Of a stretch of 64,000 nucleotides of DNA, positions 42,389 through 49,728 are shown one piece after another. The stretch covers positions 186,001-250,000 of the forward strand of contig JACPOS010000017.1 of the NCBI GenBank assembly GCA_016191395.1. The letters are read 5' to 3'. Position 1 is the first letter of the stretch, and the number at the start of each line of letters is the position of its first letter. The notes beneath the pieces were generated by a model, which had not been told where the DNA came from, made no database searches, and saw nothing but the letters and a program-made list of their open reading frames with translations. The translations under genes were made by a program, and so were the position numbers. The stretch comes from Chloroflexota bacterium (GTDB lineage: Bacteria; Chloroflexota; Limnocylindria; Limnocylindrales; CSP1-4).

Positions 42389-42405
42389 GGGGCTGCCCCT
42401 TTTTT
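42389..42405 (+). terminator. Weak rho-independent terminator-like element
   Basis: GGGG, three-base loop, CCCC and then TTTTTT. The T-run is striking in this GC-rich sequence, but the stem is only four pairs and no plus-strand gene ends nearby. Confidence 0.25.
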
Positions 42406-42571
42406 CAGGCCGTGGCCGTTGGCCCGGTCGCGGATGATCGCGCGCTGATCAGGATCACGCGAACCCGACGGCGGTCATGACCCAGCCGTATGGCGATGCT
42501 GCCTCCTGCCCGAACGGCCCCCGTGGGCTGCCCGAACGGGCAGACGAAGGGGCTAGACTCGGGCTGCCGTC

Positions 42572-42577
42572 GGAGGG
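42572..42577 (+). promoter_or_regulatory. Ribosome binding site fixing the LQRxxGN protein start
   Basis: GGAGGG, seven bases before ATG 42585. The upstream in-frame ATG 42477 has none. A TAGACT box at 42554 would be the -10. Confidence 0.5.
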
Positions 42578-42584
42578 CAGCCGG

Positions 42585-43607
42585 ATGCGTCAACGTGTTG
42601 GATCGATGTGGGCGCCGCGGCAGGCGGGCGTGCCTGTCCGCATGGATCGGACCGCTGGGGGCGCCCCTCGCCACCACCCGCGCTCGCGCCACGGCCTGTC
42701 GGCGGAGCAGGAATCGGTGCTCGAGCTCCAGCGCTTGGCGGGCAACTCGGCCGTGACGCGCGCCCTAGAAGCGGGCCGAAGCTCCGGGCGGGTGACGAGC
42801 GTCGATGCCGTCGAGATCACCCGGCAGGGGATGGCGCCGGAGATGGGCCTGCAGCAGCTCCGCGAGCACGCCACCAACAAGCAGTCGCTCGCGCTGACCC
42901 GTCGGAGCATCCTCGACGAGCCGCCGATGATGCGGCCAGAGCCGGCAGATAAGGTGAAGGACGGCTACCGGACGAAGGCCCAGAAGGTCCGCTCGATCCC
43001 CGAGCCGGAGATCGAGGAATGGTGGCCGAAGGAGGGATTCCACAAGCTCCTCGACGGCTCCTATCTCGAGGTCGATCACGACTGGGAGGAGAGGCTCGAG
43101 AAGGGCGAGGACGAGCATCGCGACGACGCGAGGCTCGCGTGGGAGAAGACCTGGAAGAAGGTCCAGGAGACCATCAACCAGTTCGCCGACAAGCCCGGAC
43201 CGCCCGAGGCGACGCCCGAAGCCGCCAAGAAGGCGCTCTGGAAGCGCTACGTCAAGGCGCTCCCGAAGGACCTGCAACCTGAAGGTGACACGCCGAGCGA
43301 CTCGAAGCAGCGAGACGTCCTGTCAGTCCGGCCGGGCACGTTCATGGGCTGGATGTGGGAGATCACGGTGGTGCGGGACACCCGCAACTACCACGAGACG
43401 ACGACCGTGGCCCGCTCGCTGTCATCGACGAAGACGCCACCCAGGGACGCCAGCGTCGTCGGCATCGGCAAGCACAAGGACTTCCAGATCAAGGGTCCGG
43501 AATCGGAGGCCCTGATCGAGGAGGTCCGCAAGAACTACACGCCCGGAAGGAGCATCATCGGGTCGAAGCTCAAGGACGACGGCACCGCGGGGAACGCCAC
43601 GAAATGA
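42585..43607 (+). CDS. Unknown protein with N-terminal LQRxxGN motif (contractile-injection cargo-like)
   Basis: 340 residues. After a basic, disordered leader comes LSAEQESVLELQRLAGNSAVTRAL (LQRLAGN at residues 48-54), the short helix found at the start of many proteins linked to extracellular contractile injection systems, including DUF4157 and toxin proteins. The rest is hydrophilic, rich in Lys/Glu/Trp, and has no cysteine. Residues 130-240 are helical and charged; residues about 255-310 (TFMGWMWEITVVRDTRNYHETTTVA) look beta-rich. I do not recognise the C-terminal domain. No sheath, tube or baseplate gene is in the window. Confidence 0.6.
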   Translation: MRQRVGSMWAPRQAGVPVRMDRTAGGAPRHHPRSRHGLSAEQESVLELQRLAGNSAVTRALEAGRSSGRVTSVDAVEITRQGMAPEMGLQQLREHATNKQSLALTRRSILDEPPMMRPEPADKVKDGYRTKAQKVRSIPEPEIEEWWPKEGFHKLLDGSYLEVDHDWEERLEKGEDEHRDDARLAWEKTWKKVQETINQFADKPGPPEATPEAAKKALWKRYVKALPKDLQPEGDTPSDSKQRDVLSVRPGTFMGWMWEITVVRDTRNYHETTTVARSLSSTKTPPRDASVVGIGKHKDFQIKGPESEALIEEVRKNYTPGRSIIGSKLKDDGTAGNATK

Positions 43608-43620
43608 GCCGGAGCCCGGC

Positions 43621-44694
43621 TCAGGCCTGGACGTCGCCTCCCGGCCAGGTGTCCGATAGGAGGTAGCCCTCGGGGAAGGGGTCCGTGGGGTCCACGAGGA
43701 CCCGGGTCACGCCGGTGATCCAGGCGGTCCCGCGGATCGCGGGCACGACGGCAGGAGTCCCGGCAAGGTCCACCTCGCGGACGATCCGGCCGTCGAACGT
43801 GGAGCCGATGACCGACGCGTGCGTCATCCAATCGCCGACGTGCATCAGGCCCCGTGCATGGAGCGCGGCGATCCGGGCAGACAGTCCGGTGCCCGTCGCA
43901 GACCGATCCAGGCGGCCCGGCGCCACGACCACCGCATTCCTCGACACGGCGCCCACGCCCCGCCACGGCTCGGCGATCTGGACGATGCTCACGCCGGCGA
44001 TGCCGGGGTTGGCCGGATGGACGCACGGCAGCTGCTCGCGGGCGGCGACGCGGATGAGCTCGCCGACCCGCGACAGGTCGCCCGCCTCGGACGGCTCCAG
44101 CGCGAAGCCGAGCGCCCGCGCGTCGGCGATCGCGTACCACATGCCCCCGAACGCGACGTCGACGACGAGCGTGCCGAGGCCCGGCACCTCGAGCGAGGCG
44201 TCGATCATGGCGGCGAAGCAGGGCACGTTCTCGAACTCGACCCATTCGACCTTGCCGGCCCGGCAGCCGGCGGTGACGTCGATCGGCCCGGCGGGCGCCT
44301 CGAGGCGGACCTTCGTGACCGGCTCCACCATCGGCACCATGCGCGTCTCGAGCAGGACCGTGACGACGCAGATCGTGTTCGAGCCCGACATCGCCGGGTA
44401 CTCGGTGGGCTCCATGATCACGTAGCCGAACGCGCAGTCCGCGCGCTTCGACGGCAGGACGATGTTCGAGTGGACGGCCACGCTGCCGCGTGGCTCGTGG
44501 AGGAGCAGCTTCCGGATCGAGTCGTCCGTCCGGATGGCCTCCATCTGCGCGAAGACCGTCTCGCCCGGCGGCGGCTCGACGCCGGCGATGACGACGTTCC
44601 CGACCTCTCCTCCGGCATGGCAGCCGACGACGGTCAGGACGGGGCGCGCCGGACGCCACGCAATCGAGGCCAGGGGATCGTCACCAGTCGTCAT
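43621..44694 (-). CDS. Proline racemase/hydroxyproline epimerase family protein with non-standard catalytic pair
   Basis: 357 residues aligning along the whole proline-racemase fold (TVVGCHAGGEVGNVVIAG, SVAVHSNIVLPSKRADCAFGYVIMEPTEYPAMSGSNTICVVT, GRLDRSATGTGLSARIAALHARG). The two positions that are cysteines in racemases are S103 (MSGSNT instead of MCGHGT) and T267 (SATGTG instead of SPCGTG). Thr at the second site is known in trans-3-hydroxyproline dehydratases, but with Cys at the first. The reaction is therefore uncertain: a dehydratase is more likely than a racemase. Confidence 0.8.
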   Translation of the reverse strand: MTTGDDPLASIAWRPARPVLTVVGCHAGGEVGNVVIAGVEPPPGETVFAQMEAIRTDDSIRKLLLHEPRGSVAVHSNIVLPSKRADCAFGYVIMEPTEYPAMSGSNTICVVTVLLETRMVPMVEPVTKVRLEAPAGPIDVTAGCRAGKVEWVEFENVPCFAAMIDASLEVPGLGTLVVDVAFGGMWYAIADARALGFALEPSEAGDLSRVGELIRVAAREQLPCVHPANPGIAGVSIVQIAEPWRGVGAVSRNAVVVAPGRLDRSATGTGLSARIAALHARGLMHVGDWMTHASVIGSTFDGRIVREVDLAGTPAVVPAIRGTAWITGVTRVLVDPTDPFPEGYLLSDTWPGGDVQA

Positions 44695-44719
44695 GCTCGG
44701 TGGATCATGCCATCGGCGG

Positions 44720-45904
44720 TCAGGTCCCGAACGAAGGGTCCTTGGCCGTCATCGTCGGCGGCGGGAGGCGCCAGATCTTTCGCGTGAGGCTGGGCGCTGC
44801 CACGAACAGCATGGCGAAGCCGATGATCACCACGAGGAGGGCCAGCGGAATCCCGGTCGCGATGACCATGTTCTTCGCGCCGGTGTTCAACGCTCCGAAG
44901 AACAGCGCCATGAGGACGACGCCGCTCGGCCGCAGGCCCGCGATGAGGGCGAGGGCGAGGGCAACGTACCCCATGTTGGCAGTCGGTGCTCCACCCAGCC
45001 CGCTGGCCGGACCGAGCTGGAAGAACGCACTCCCGAGGCCGACGAGACCCCCGGACAGGGCCATGGCAAGCATCGTGGCTGCGCCCGTCCGCATGCCCGC
45101 GCCACGGGCGGCCGATGGACTGAAGCCGACTGCCCGGAGCTCGAATCCGAGCGTCGTCCGGAACAGCACGTATGACACCGCAACGGCGACGACAAGGGCG
45201 GCGACGAGCCCGTAGTCGACGCGGACCGTCGGCAGGTCGAAGATCAACGGCACCTTGGGGATCGCCGACCCGCTCCCGTCGAAGATGCCCGAACGAACGA
45301 TCAGGATCACGAGGTTCGGCGCGATGACGTTGAGCATGAGCGTCGTGATGACCTCATGGGCGCCGGTGCGCGCCTTCAGCAGGCCGGGCACGTAGCCATA
45401 CGCCGCTCCGGCCAGCGCCCCGCCGGCCAGGGCGATGACCAGGACGAGGACGGGTGGGAGGTTCCCGCCGATGACGATCGCCGTGATCCCCGCTCCAAGG
45501 GCACCGATGGCGAACTGCCCGTCAGCGCCAAGGTTGATCAGGCCTGCGCGGAACGAGACCGTCAGCCCGAGACCCACGAAGATGAACGGGGTGGTGATCA
45601 GTAGCGTTTCGGAGATCGGCCGAATGGCGGCGCCGATGTGATCGGCATCACCGCTTTGGATGGCAGCGACGATCTTGCCGGGGTCTCCGATCGCGCCGGA
45701 GAACAGGGCGCCATAGCCCTCGACCACGCGACCCACGGCCGCGCCGAGCGCCCCAACTGGGTCGCTCCCGAGGTGCTGGAGGTTGTCGAAGTCGGTCAGG
45801 ACGATGAGGATCGCGCCGGCCAGAAACGCGGTGATCAGCGCAAGCGCCGGGACGACCCCGCGACGCAGCAGTTCGCCGAATCGCCTCAACTCGGAGCTCC
45901 CCAC
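44720..45904 (-). CDS. ABC transporter permease, nucleoside/simple-sugar (BMP) type
   Basis: 394 residues with nine to ten TM helices. ETLLITTPFIFVGLGLTVSFRAGLINLGADGQFAIGALG, TGAHEVITTLMLNVIA and GFELRAVGFSPSAARGAGM are hallmarks of the YufP/NupP-like permeases that work with a second permease, a double-ATPase and a BMP-type lipoprotein to import nucleosides. None of those partners is adjacent: downstream is the racemase-like gene, upstream a secreted protein. The GTG 45904 start has no obvious ribosome site. Confidence 0.85.
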   Translation of the reverse strand: MGSSELRRFGELLRRGVVPALALITAFLAGAILIVLTDFDNLQHLGSDPVGALGAAVGRVVEGYGALFSGAIGDPGKIVAAIQSGDADHIGAAIRPISETLLITTPFIFVGLGLTVSFRAGLINLGADGQFAIGALGAGITAIVIGGNLPPVLVLVIALAGGALAGAAYGYVPGLLKARTGAHEVITTLMLNVIAPNLVILIVRSGIFDGSGSAIPKVPLIFDLPTVRVDYGLVAALVVAVAVSYVLFRTTLGFELRAVGFSPSAARGAGMRTGAATMLAMALSGGLVGLGSAFFQLGPASGLGGAPTANMGYVALALALIAGLRPSGVVLMALFFGALNTGAKNMVIATGIPLALLVVIIGFAMLFVAAPSLTRKIWRLPPPTMTAKDPSFGT

Positions 45905-45913
45905 ACTGCGCCA

Positions 45914-45937
45914 CCCTGGCCCTGTGGTGGGCCAGGG
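45914..45937 (-). terminator. Strong GC hairpin after the secreted protein gene
   Basis: CCCTGGCCC, six-base loop, GGGCCAGGG: a perfect nine-pair stem, 42 bases beyond the stop of the minus-strand gene ending at 45980 and just before the permease start. No T-run follows. Confidence 0.4.
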
Positions 45938-45979
45938 GGCGACGGTCGGGATTATGGGCGTTGGGCCCGAGCGGCGAAC

Positions 45980-46393
45980 CTACAGCCGGTACGTCCCGTT
46001 CCAGAAGAACAGGCTGAAATCAGCATTGGCCGACACGGTCACCTGGGCGCGGAATCCGGCGAGCGATCCGGTGCCCTGCGCGAACGTGCAGATCCCCGTG
46101 GCGGTTCGCAACGGCCAGGTGCACACGCCGGTCGCCGTTCCGCCGCCCGCGTACGGGCTGGCGATGACGACGCGGCTGCTCAGGACGGGATCACCGAACT
46201 GAGGTCCGAGGTAGGTCTCGGTGGTGCCCGCGGGGAGCGCGGCGGCATTCGACGCCACGACCGTACAGGTGCCGAGGCCGTCGCACGTCTTCGACAGGCT
46301 GAACGACGACCCCGATGACGCGGCGGCCCCCGGGGCGAGCGCTGCAAAGGCGAGGATCGCCCCAAGGACGAGAGAGCTCCGGACTGAGCGCAT
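45980..46393 (-). CDS. Secreted beta-barrel-like protein, paralogue of the lipoprotein at 47882
   Basis: 137 residues. A classical signal peptide (SSLVLGAILAFAALAPGAAAS) is followed by CDGLGTCTVVASNAAALPAGTTETYLGP, a GTATGVC...TGICTFAQGTGSLAGF block and a C-terminal strand. Four cysteines suggest two disulfides. The same pattern (CxVVxS...LPxG...YLGP...GTATGxC...GxCxFxxGTGxLxGFxA) occurs in the lipoprotein at 47882-48445. The strand-rich pattern and GTGxLxGF resemble allene-oxide-cyclase/dirigent-type barrels. It probably belongs to the sigma/anti-sigma cluster. Confidence 0.68.
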   Translation of the reverse strand: MRSVRSSLVLGAILAFAALAPGAAASSGSSFSLSKTCDGLGTCTVVASNAAALPAGTTETYLGPQFGDPVLSSRVVIASPYAGGGTATGVCTWPLRTATGICTFAQGTGSLAGFRAQVTVSANADFSLFFWNGTYRL

Positions 46394-46463
46394 TTGGTTC
46401 TCCAGCGGCGGGCTTTGACACCTGACAGACGCTGGGGCTCCTCGGAACGTACAAGCCGAACGT

Positions 46464-47318
46464 TCAGGTCCCCTCGGGCGGATCGATCGCGGCGGCCGGA
46501 TCGAGATGAATGGTCGCCAGGAGCGCCTCGAAATAGGCGCGGTCGACGGCGCCGTCGAGGGCGATCTCGTAGACCCGACCGCCGGTGAACACGACGAGGT
46601 CGAATCGGAGGTCCGGCGTCGAGAACCCGGTGCCGGCCGGCAGCGGGCAGCCCTCGACGTCGAGGTAGCCGGACTGCCCGTCGACCGTCAACTGGGGCCA
46701 CGACGCCCGATCGAGAGTGCAGGCGCCGAGGTCGTACGGTTGGATGAACGATGCGATCCGCGACGCCTCGGTCTCACCGAGCGCGAGTCGCTGCGAGGCG
46801 ACCACCAGTCGTGCCTCGCCTTCCCGCTTGAGCTCGTCGAGCGCAGAGTTCCCGATCGGGACGTAGGTCTGAGGACGCCAGCTCGTCGTCGCGGCCTTCA
46901 CGGACCAGCCCGCCGGGTACAGCACCGAGAACCCGTTCCGGGTCGAGACGAACGTCTCCGTCAGTGCCGGAACCGGGATCGGCGAAGCGGACGGCCCAGG
47001 ACTCGGCGTCGCGAATGGCCGTGGCGATTGACCGGAGCCGACCTCGCTCATTCGCTGGACGACCGCGAATCCGACGATCGCGAGCACCAGCAGGACCACG
47101 ATCGAGTCCGCGTACGAGAACAGCGGGCTCCTCGACCGGCGACGGGGCACGGAGCCCACCGAGCCCTGCCCCGCACGGATGCGCTCCCGCGACCGACCGT
47201 CGGCGTCGGTGCCGAAGTCGATCGCCGCGGCGCGATAGCCGGCCTCGTCGGCGGGACCCTGGCGGAGGGATCGCTCGAGGGCCATGCTCTGCTTGCCCAT
47301 CGACTCGCGATCGGTCAT
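46464..47318 (-). CDS. Putative anti-sigma factor, membrane protein
   Basis: 284 residues, starting four bases inside the end of the sigma gene (ATGA). A charged cytosolic part (residues 1-65) is followed by one TM helix (SIVVLLVLAIVGFAVV, about 72-87), a Pro/Ser-rich linker and an extracytoplasmic domain (ETFVSTRNGFSVLYPAGWSV ... SGYLDVEGCPLPAG ... YFEALLATIHL) of PsbP-like character. There is no zinc anti-sigma motif. The assignment rests on topology and on coupling to the ECF sigma factor. Confidence 0.68.
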   Translation of the reverse strand: MTDRESMGKQSMALERSLRQGPADEAGYRAAAIDFGTDADGRSRERIRAGQGSVGSVPRRRSRSPLFSYADSIVVLLVLAIVGFAVVQRMSEVGSGQSPRPFATPSPGPSASPIPVPALTETFVSTRNGFSVLYPAGWSVKAATTSWRPQTYVPIGNSALDELKREGEARLVVASQRLALGETEASRIASFIQPYDLGACTLDRASWPQLTVDGQSGYLDVEGCPLPAGTGFSTPDLRFDLVVFTGGRVYEIALDGAVDRAYFEALLATIHLDPAAAIDPPEGT

Positions 47319-47866
47319 CGGAGCCCACCCTCGATCAGCAGCCGGCGCCGAAGGGACGCCGTCGCGACGCTGGCGTCGTTGCGGGCGCCGTTGGCCGTGA
47401 TCCCCATCACCGCCCCGATCCGGTCGTATGAGAGGTCTGCGCGGTAGCGGAGGTAGAGGACCGCTCGCTGGCGGGGCGGCAGGCGATCCACCGCCGCCCA
47501 GACCGAGAGTCGATCGGCGGCGTCAACCTCCTCGGGAGGGCTCGTCGTCGTGGCAATCCGATCGACAACCGAGCGCACGAGCCGCCCCAGTCGATGGTGG
47601 TCCATTGCCAGCCGATAAGCGACGCGGAACGCCCAGCTGTCGGGATCCAGGATGACGACCCCCCGCGAGGATTCGTGCCACATCCGGAGGAATGTCTCCT
47701 GGACGGCATCATTGGCCTCGTCGTCATCGAGCCCGAGGCGCCGGCAGAGGCCGAAGAGCTCCCGGCCGCGCCGGTCGTGGACGTCGGCCACCGCCGCCGC
47801 GACCATCGGTCGGCCGGCTTGCGACGATGGATCGTCCAGGCTCGCCAGCGCGCCTGGGAACGCCAT
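47315..47866 (-). CDS. ECF-type RNA polymerase sigma factor
   Basis: 183 residues. Region 2 (RELFGLCRRLGLDDDEANDAVQETFLRMWHES, with DAVQETFLRMW as 2.2, then SWAFRVAYRLAMDHHR) and region 4 (VDRLPPRQRAVLYLRYRADLSYDRIGAVMG, TANGARNDASVATASLRRRL) are clear. It is followed by the putative anti-sigma gene with ATGA overlap. It sits between two genes for paralogous secreted proteins, which are its likely targets. Confidence 0.88.
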   Translation of the reverse strand: MAFPGALASLDDPSSQAGRPMVAAAVADVHDRRGRELFGLCRRLGLDDDEANDAVQETFLRMWHESSRGVVILDPDSWAFRVAYRLAMDHHRLGRLVRSVVDRIATTTSPPEEVDAADRLSVWAAVDRLPPRQRAVLYLRYRADLSYDRIGAVMGITANGARNDASVATASLRRRLLIEGGLR

Positions 47867-47881
47867 CTGGTCGGTCGTGCC

Positions 47882-48445
47882 TCAGGACGGTCCGGGGCTG
47901 GCCGGGTTGCCGTAGTACTCGCCGTCGAGGTGCCATTCCCCCTGCGCGTCGATCGTGACCTTGAGGATCGCGGTGAATCCCTTGAGCGTGCCGGTGCCAC
48001 CCGAGAACGCGCAGAACCCGCGGTCCTCGGCCGGCCGTCCGTCGAAGATGCAGTAGCCGGTTGCCGTATTCCCCTTGGCGTCGTCGATCCGGACATTGCT
48101 GCTCAGGAAGTACGGATTGTCGAGCAGGGGACCGAGGTAGTTGACCTTCGCGCCGACCGGGATCGACGCGAGGTCCGAGGCGGTGACCACGCAGTAGGTC
48201 GGAATTTCCGCCGTGAACGTGCGGCAGTTCTTGGCGATGTGGATCGCCGTCCCCGTCGGGCTCCCTGCCGTGGCTGCCGGAACGGTTGGGGCAGGAGTGA
48301 CCGGGGTTGCAGTCGATGGCGCGACGGTGGGCGTGGCGCCCGCCGGCGGCGTGCCGGACGGAGCGGCGCCGGCGCCGCCGCAGGCCGAGACAACGAAGAT
48401 GGCCGCCACGAGCGCGATCGCGCCAGCAGAACGAGGCGAACGCAT
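47882..48445 (-). CDS. Lipoprotein, paralogue of the secreted protein at 45980
   Basis: 187 residues from ATG 48445, which has AAGGAG five bases upstream. It has a lipoprotein signal peptide (FVVSACGG, cysteine about residue 22), a Thr/Pro/Ala-rich linker to residue about 60, then the same cysteine-containing barrel-like domain as the 45980 product (YCVVTASDLASIPVGAKVNYLGP, GNTATGYCIFDG, GFCAFSGGTGTLKGFTA). It would be anchored to the outer face of the membrane. It is co-directional with and immediately upstream of the sigma gene. Confidence 0.7.
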   Translation of the reverse strand: MRSPRSAGAIALVAAIFVVSACGGAGAAPSGTPPAGATPTVAPSTATPVTPAPTVPAATAGSPTGTAIHIAKNCRTFTAEIPTYCVVTASDLASIPVGAKVNYLGPLLDNPYFLSSNVRIDDAKGNTATGYCIFDGRPAEDRGFCAFSGGTGTLKGFTAILKVTIDAQGEWHLDGEYYGNPASPGPS

Positions 48446-48616
48446 GAGAGCTCCTTCGCGCGTGCACGGCATCGCCAGACAGACGCGGGCCGAAGCCAGA
48501 ACGTACAACACGAATTGGAGCTGGAGCGGAGGATTGGCTGGCGAGAAGGATCCAGGCCCTCCGGACCAGATACGGCGCGTCCGCCGCAACTCCGCCGACC
48601 CGCCTCGCCCGCGGGG

Positions 48617-48622
48617 TAGGCT
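48617..48622 (+). promoter_or_regulatory. Predicted -10 box, leaderless geometry, before the two-gene cassette
   Basis: TAGGCT, six bases (cacgac), GTG 48629. Confidence 0.45.
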
Positions 48623-48628
48623 CACGAC

Positions 48629-48931
48629 GTGGCTGCCAGCGTTGACGCCCTGCTCCTCCGTGTGGTCGTGTCCCTCGGCGCGCTCGCCGACACGGCGGCT
48701 CCCGTCGACGACGAGTGGCAGTACGTCGCCGACCTCGTGACCGTGTGGGGCGCTGCCCTCCGGGCGGCCGCCGGCGCTCGGGCGGGGCAGGAGGCACCGC
48801 CAGGCGCCGGGGCCGCGATCGATCGTCTCGTCGCGGAGGCGGCGTCGATCGTCGACCCGCACCGTGCCATCGACTGGCTCTCGACCCTGCCGCAGGTTGC
48901 GCTGCTCGCCGCCGGCGAGGGACCCCGATGA
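48629..48931 (+). CDS. Small helical protein of unknown function
   Basis: 100 residues from a GTG with a leaderless-type promoter. It is Ala/Val-rich and mostly helical, without TM helices or motifs I recognise (SVDALLLRVVVSLGALADTAA, EWQYVADLVTVWG). The stop overlaps the next start by ATGA, so it is an obligate partner of the nuclease-like gene, possibly a binding or immunity-type subunit. Confidence 0.6.
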   Translation: MAASVDALLLRVVVSLGALADTAAPVDDEWQYVADLVTVWGAALRAAAGARAGQEAPPGAGAAIDRLVAEAASIVDPHRAIDWLSTLPQVALLAAGEGPR

Positions 48932-49611
48932 GGTTCCAGAACGCGGCGAAGGACGGTCGCGCGATCGTCTACGCGGCGATCCAGGCCGACCCTCTCGTCG
49001 CGCGGGCTGCCGGGCTGCTCGCGGGCGCCGGCTACCCAGAGCGGCTCCTGGCGCGCGCCGCGATGAACGGCGAGACGCTCGATCCGGAGGCGTGGCGAAC
49101 GATGTTCCCGACGCTCTTCGGGCCGGACTCGGACGACGCGACCCGGGCCCGGGCCGAGGCCGTCCTCGCCGTGAGCCTCGACGTCGCCGGCCGCGGAGAG
49201 GAGGCCCGCAGCCAGTTCCGGGGGGCCATCGTGGAGGCGCTCACCGAGCGGTTGCTCGCGCGGCGGGTGCCCGCGACCGCCATCCATCGCGAACGGCGGA
49301 TCCTCTTCGACGGGGTCGCGACGGAGATCCACCCGTACGACGTGACCGTCGAGATTCCGGGCGCCGCGGAGGCGTACGACTGCAAGTGGGGCGCGCGTGG
49401 GATCGGGCCTGACGTCCTGCATCAGCTCGACGACGCGCGCCGGCACGCCGCGGACGAGGGCGAGCGTCTGGTTGCCGTCCTCGTCGTCTTTGACGCAGTC
49501 CGCACGTGCCAGACCCGGCTCGCGCGCCAGACCGCGCCCCGCCAGGGGCTCCGGATGGTGACCCTCGAGACCTTCGATCGGATGGCCGGAACGAAGGGTG
49601 CCGCCTCGTGA
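48928..49611 (+). CDS. Unknown protein with a PD-(D/E)xK-like nuclease signature
   Basis: 227 residues. The central part reads GAIVEALTERLL (E103, helix), then PYDVTVEIPG (D138), then AYDCKWG (D151-x-K153), then VLHQLDDARRH. This order of Glu helix, Asp, D-x-K and a Gln-containing helix, with about 12 residues between the acidic strand and the D-x-K, is that of PD-(D/E)xK nucleases. The N-terminal 95 residues are helical. I recognise no named family; the nuclease reading is inference. It is coupled to the 100-residue gene upstream. Confidence 0.55.
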   Translation: MRFQNAAKDGRAIVYAAIQADPLVARAAGLLAGAGYPERLLARAAMNGETLDPEAWRTMFPTLFGPDSDDATRARAEAVLAVSLDVAGRGEEARSQFRGAIVEALTERLLARRVPATAIHRERRILFDGVATEIHPYDVTVEIPGAAEAYDCKWGARGIGPDVLHQLDDARRHAADEGERLVAVLVVFDAVRTCQTRLARQTAPRQGLRMVTLETFDRMAGTKGAAS

Positions 49612-49621
49612 AGGAGGGAGT

Positions 49622-49696
49622 TGGCTGGCGAGGAAGGATTCGAACCTTCAATCCCCTGATCCAGAGTCAGGTGCCTTACCGTTTGGCCACTCGCCA
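49622..49696 (-). tRNA. tRNA-Gln (anticodon CTG)
   Basis: Minus-strand cloverleaf: acceptor TGGCGAG with CTCGCCA, D-arm GCC/GGC, anticodon stem CCTGA/TCAGG around loop CTCTGGA (anticodon CTG), T-arm GAAGG-TTCGAAT-CCTTC, discriminator G and an encoded CCA (49622-49624). U1-A72 and G73 are identity elements of glutamine tRNAs. Confidence 0.95.
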
Positions 49697-49728
49697 GCGG
49701 CGCCCGCGGATTTTACCCCACGCCGGTC

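Larger units (their letters stand above)
42018..42584. other. Non-coding gap with several small dyads
   Basis: About 570 bases, less GC-biased than its surroundings. It holds GCAA-g-CCTCGAGG-TTGC (42340-42356), GGGG-ctg-CCCC followed by six T (42389-42405) and TGATC-ag-GATCA (42446-42457). No coding frame looks real. It should carry the divergent promoters of the molybdopterin operon and of the downstream LQRxxGN protein. Confidence 0.45.

Noticed and set aside
42151-42480. 109-residue open frame upstream of the LQRxxGN gene
   Set aside because: Composition is Arg/Ser/Pro-rich, there is no ribosome site and no domain, and it overlaps several small dyads; more likely a non-coding regulatory gap.
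42585-43607. Complete contractile injection system in the window
   Set aside because: Only the cargo-like motif is present; there are no tube, sheath, baseplate or AAA+ genes in these 64 kb.
49622-49696. tRNA-Gln as an integration site of a mobile element
   Set aside because: No integrase, no repeated tRNA 3' end and no change in gene type around it.
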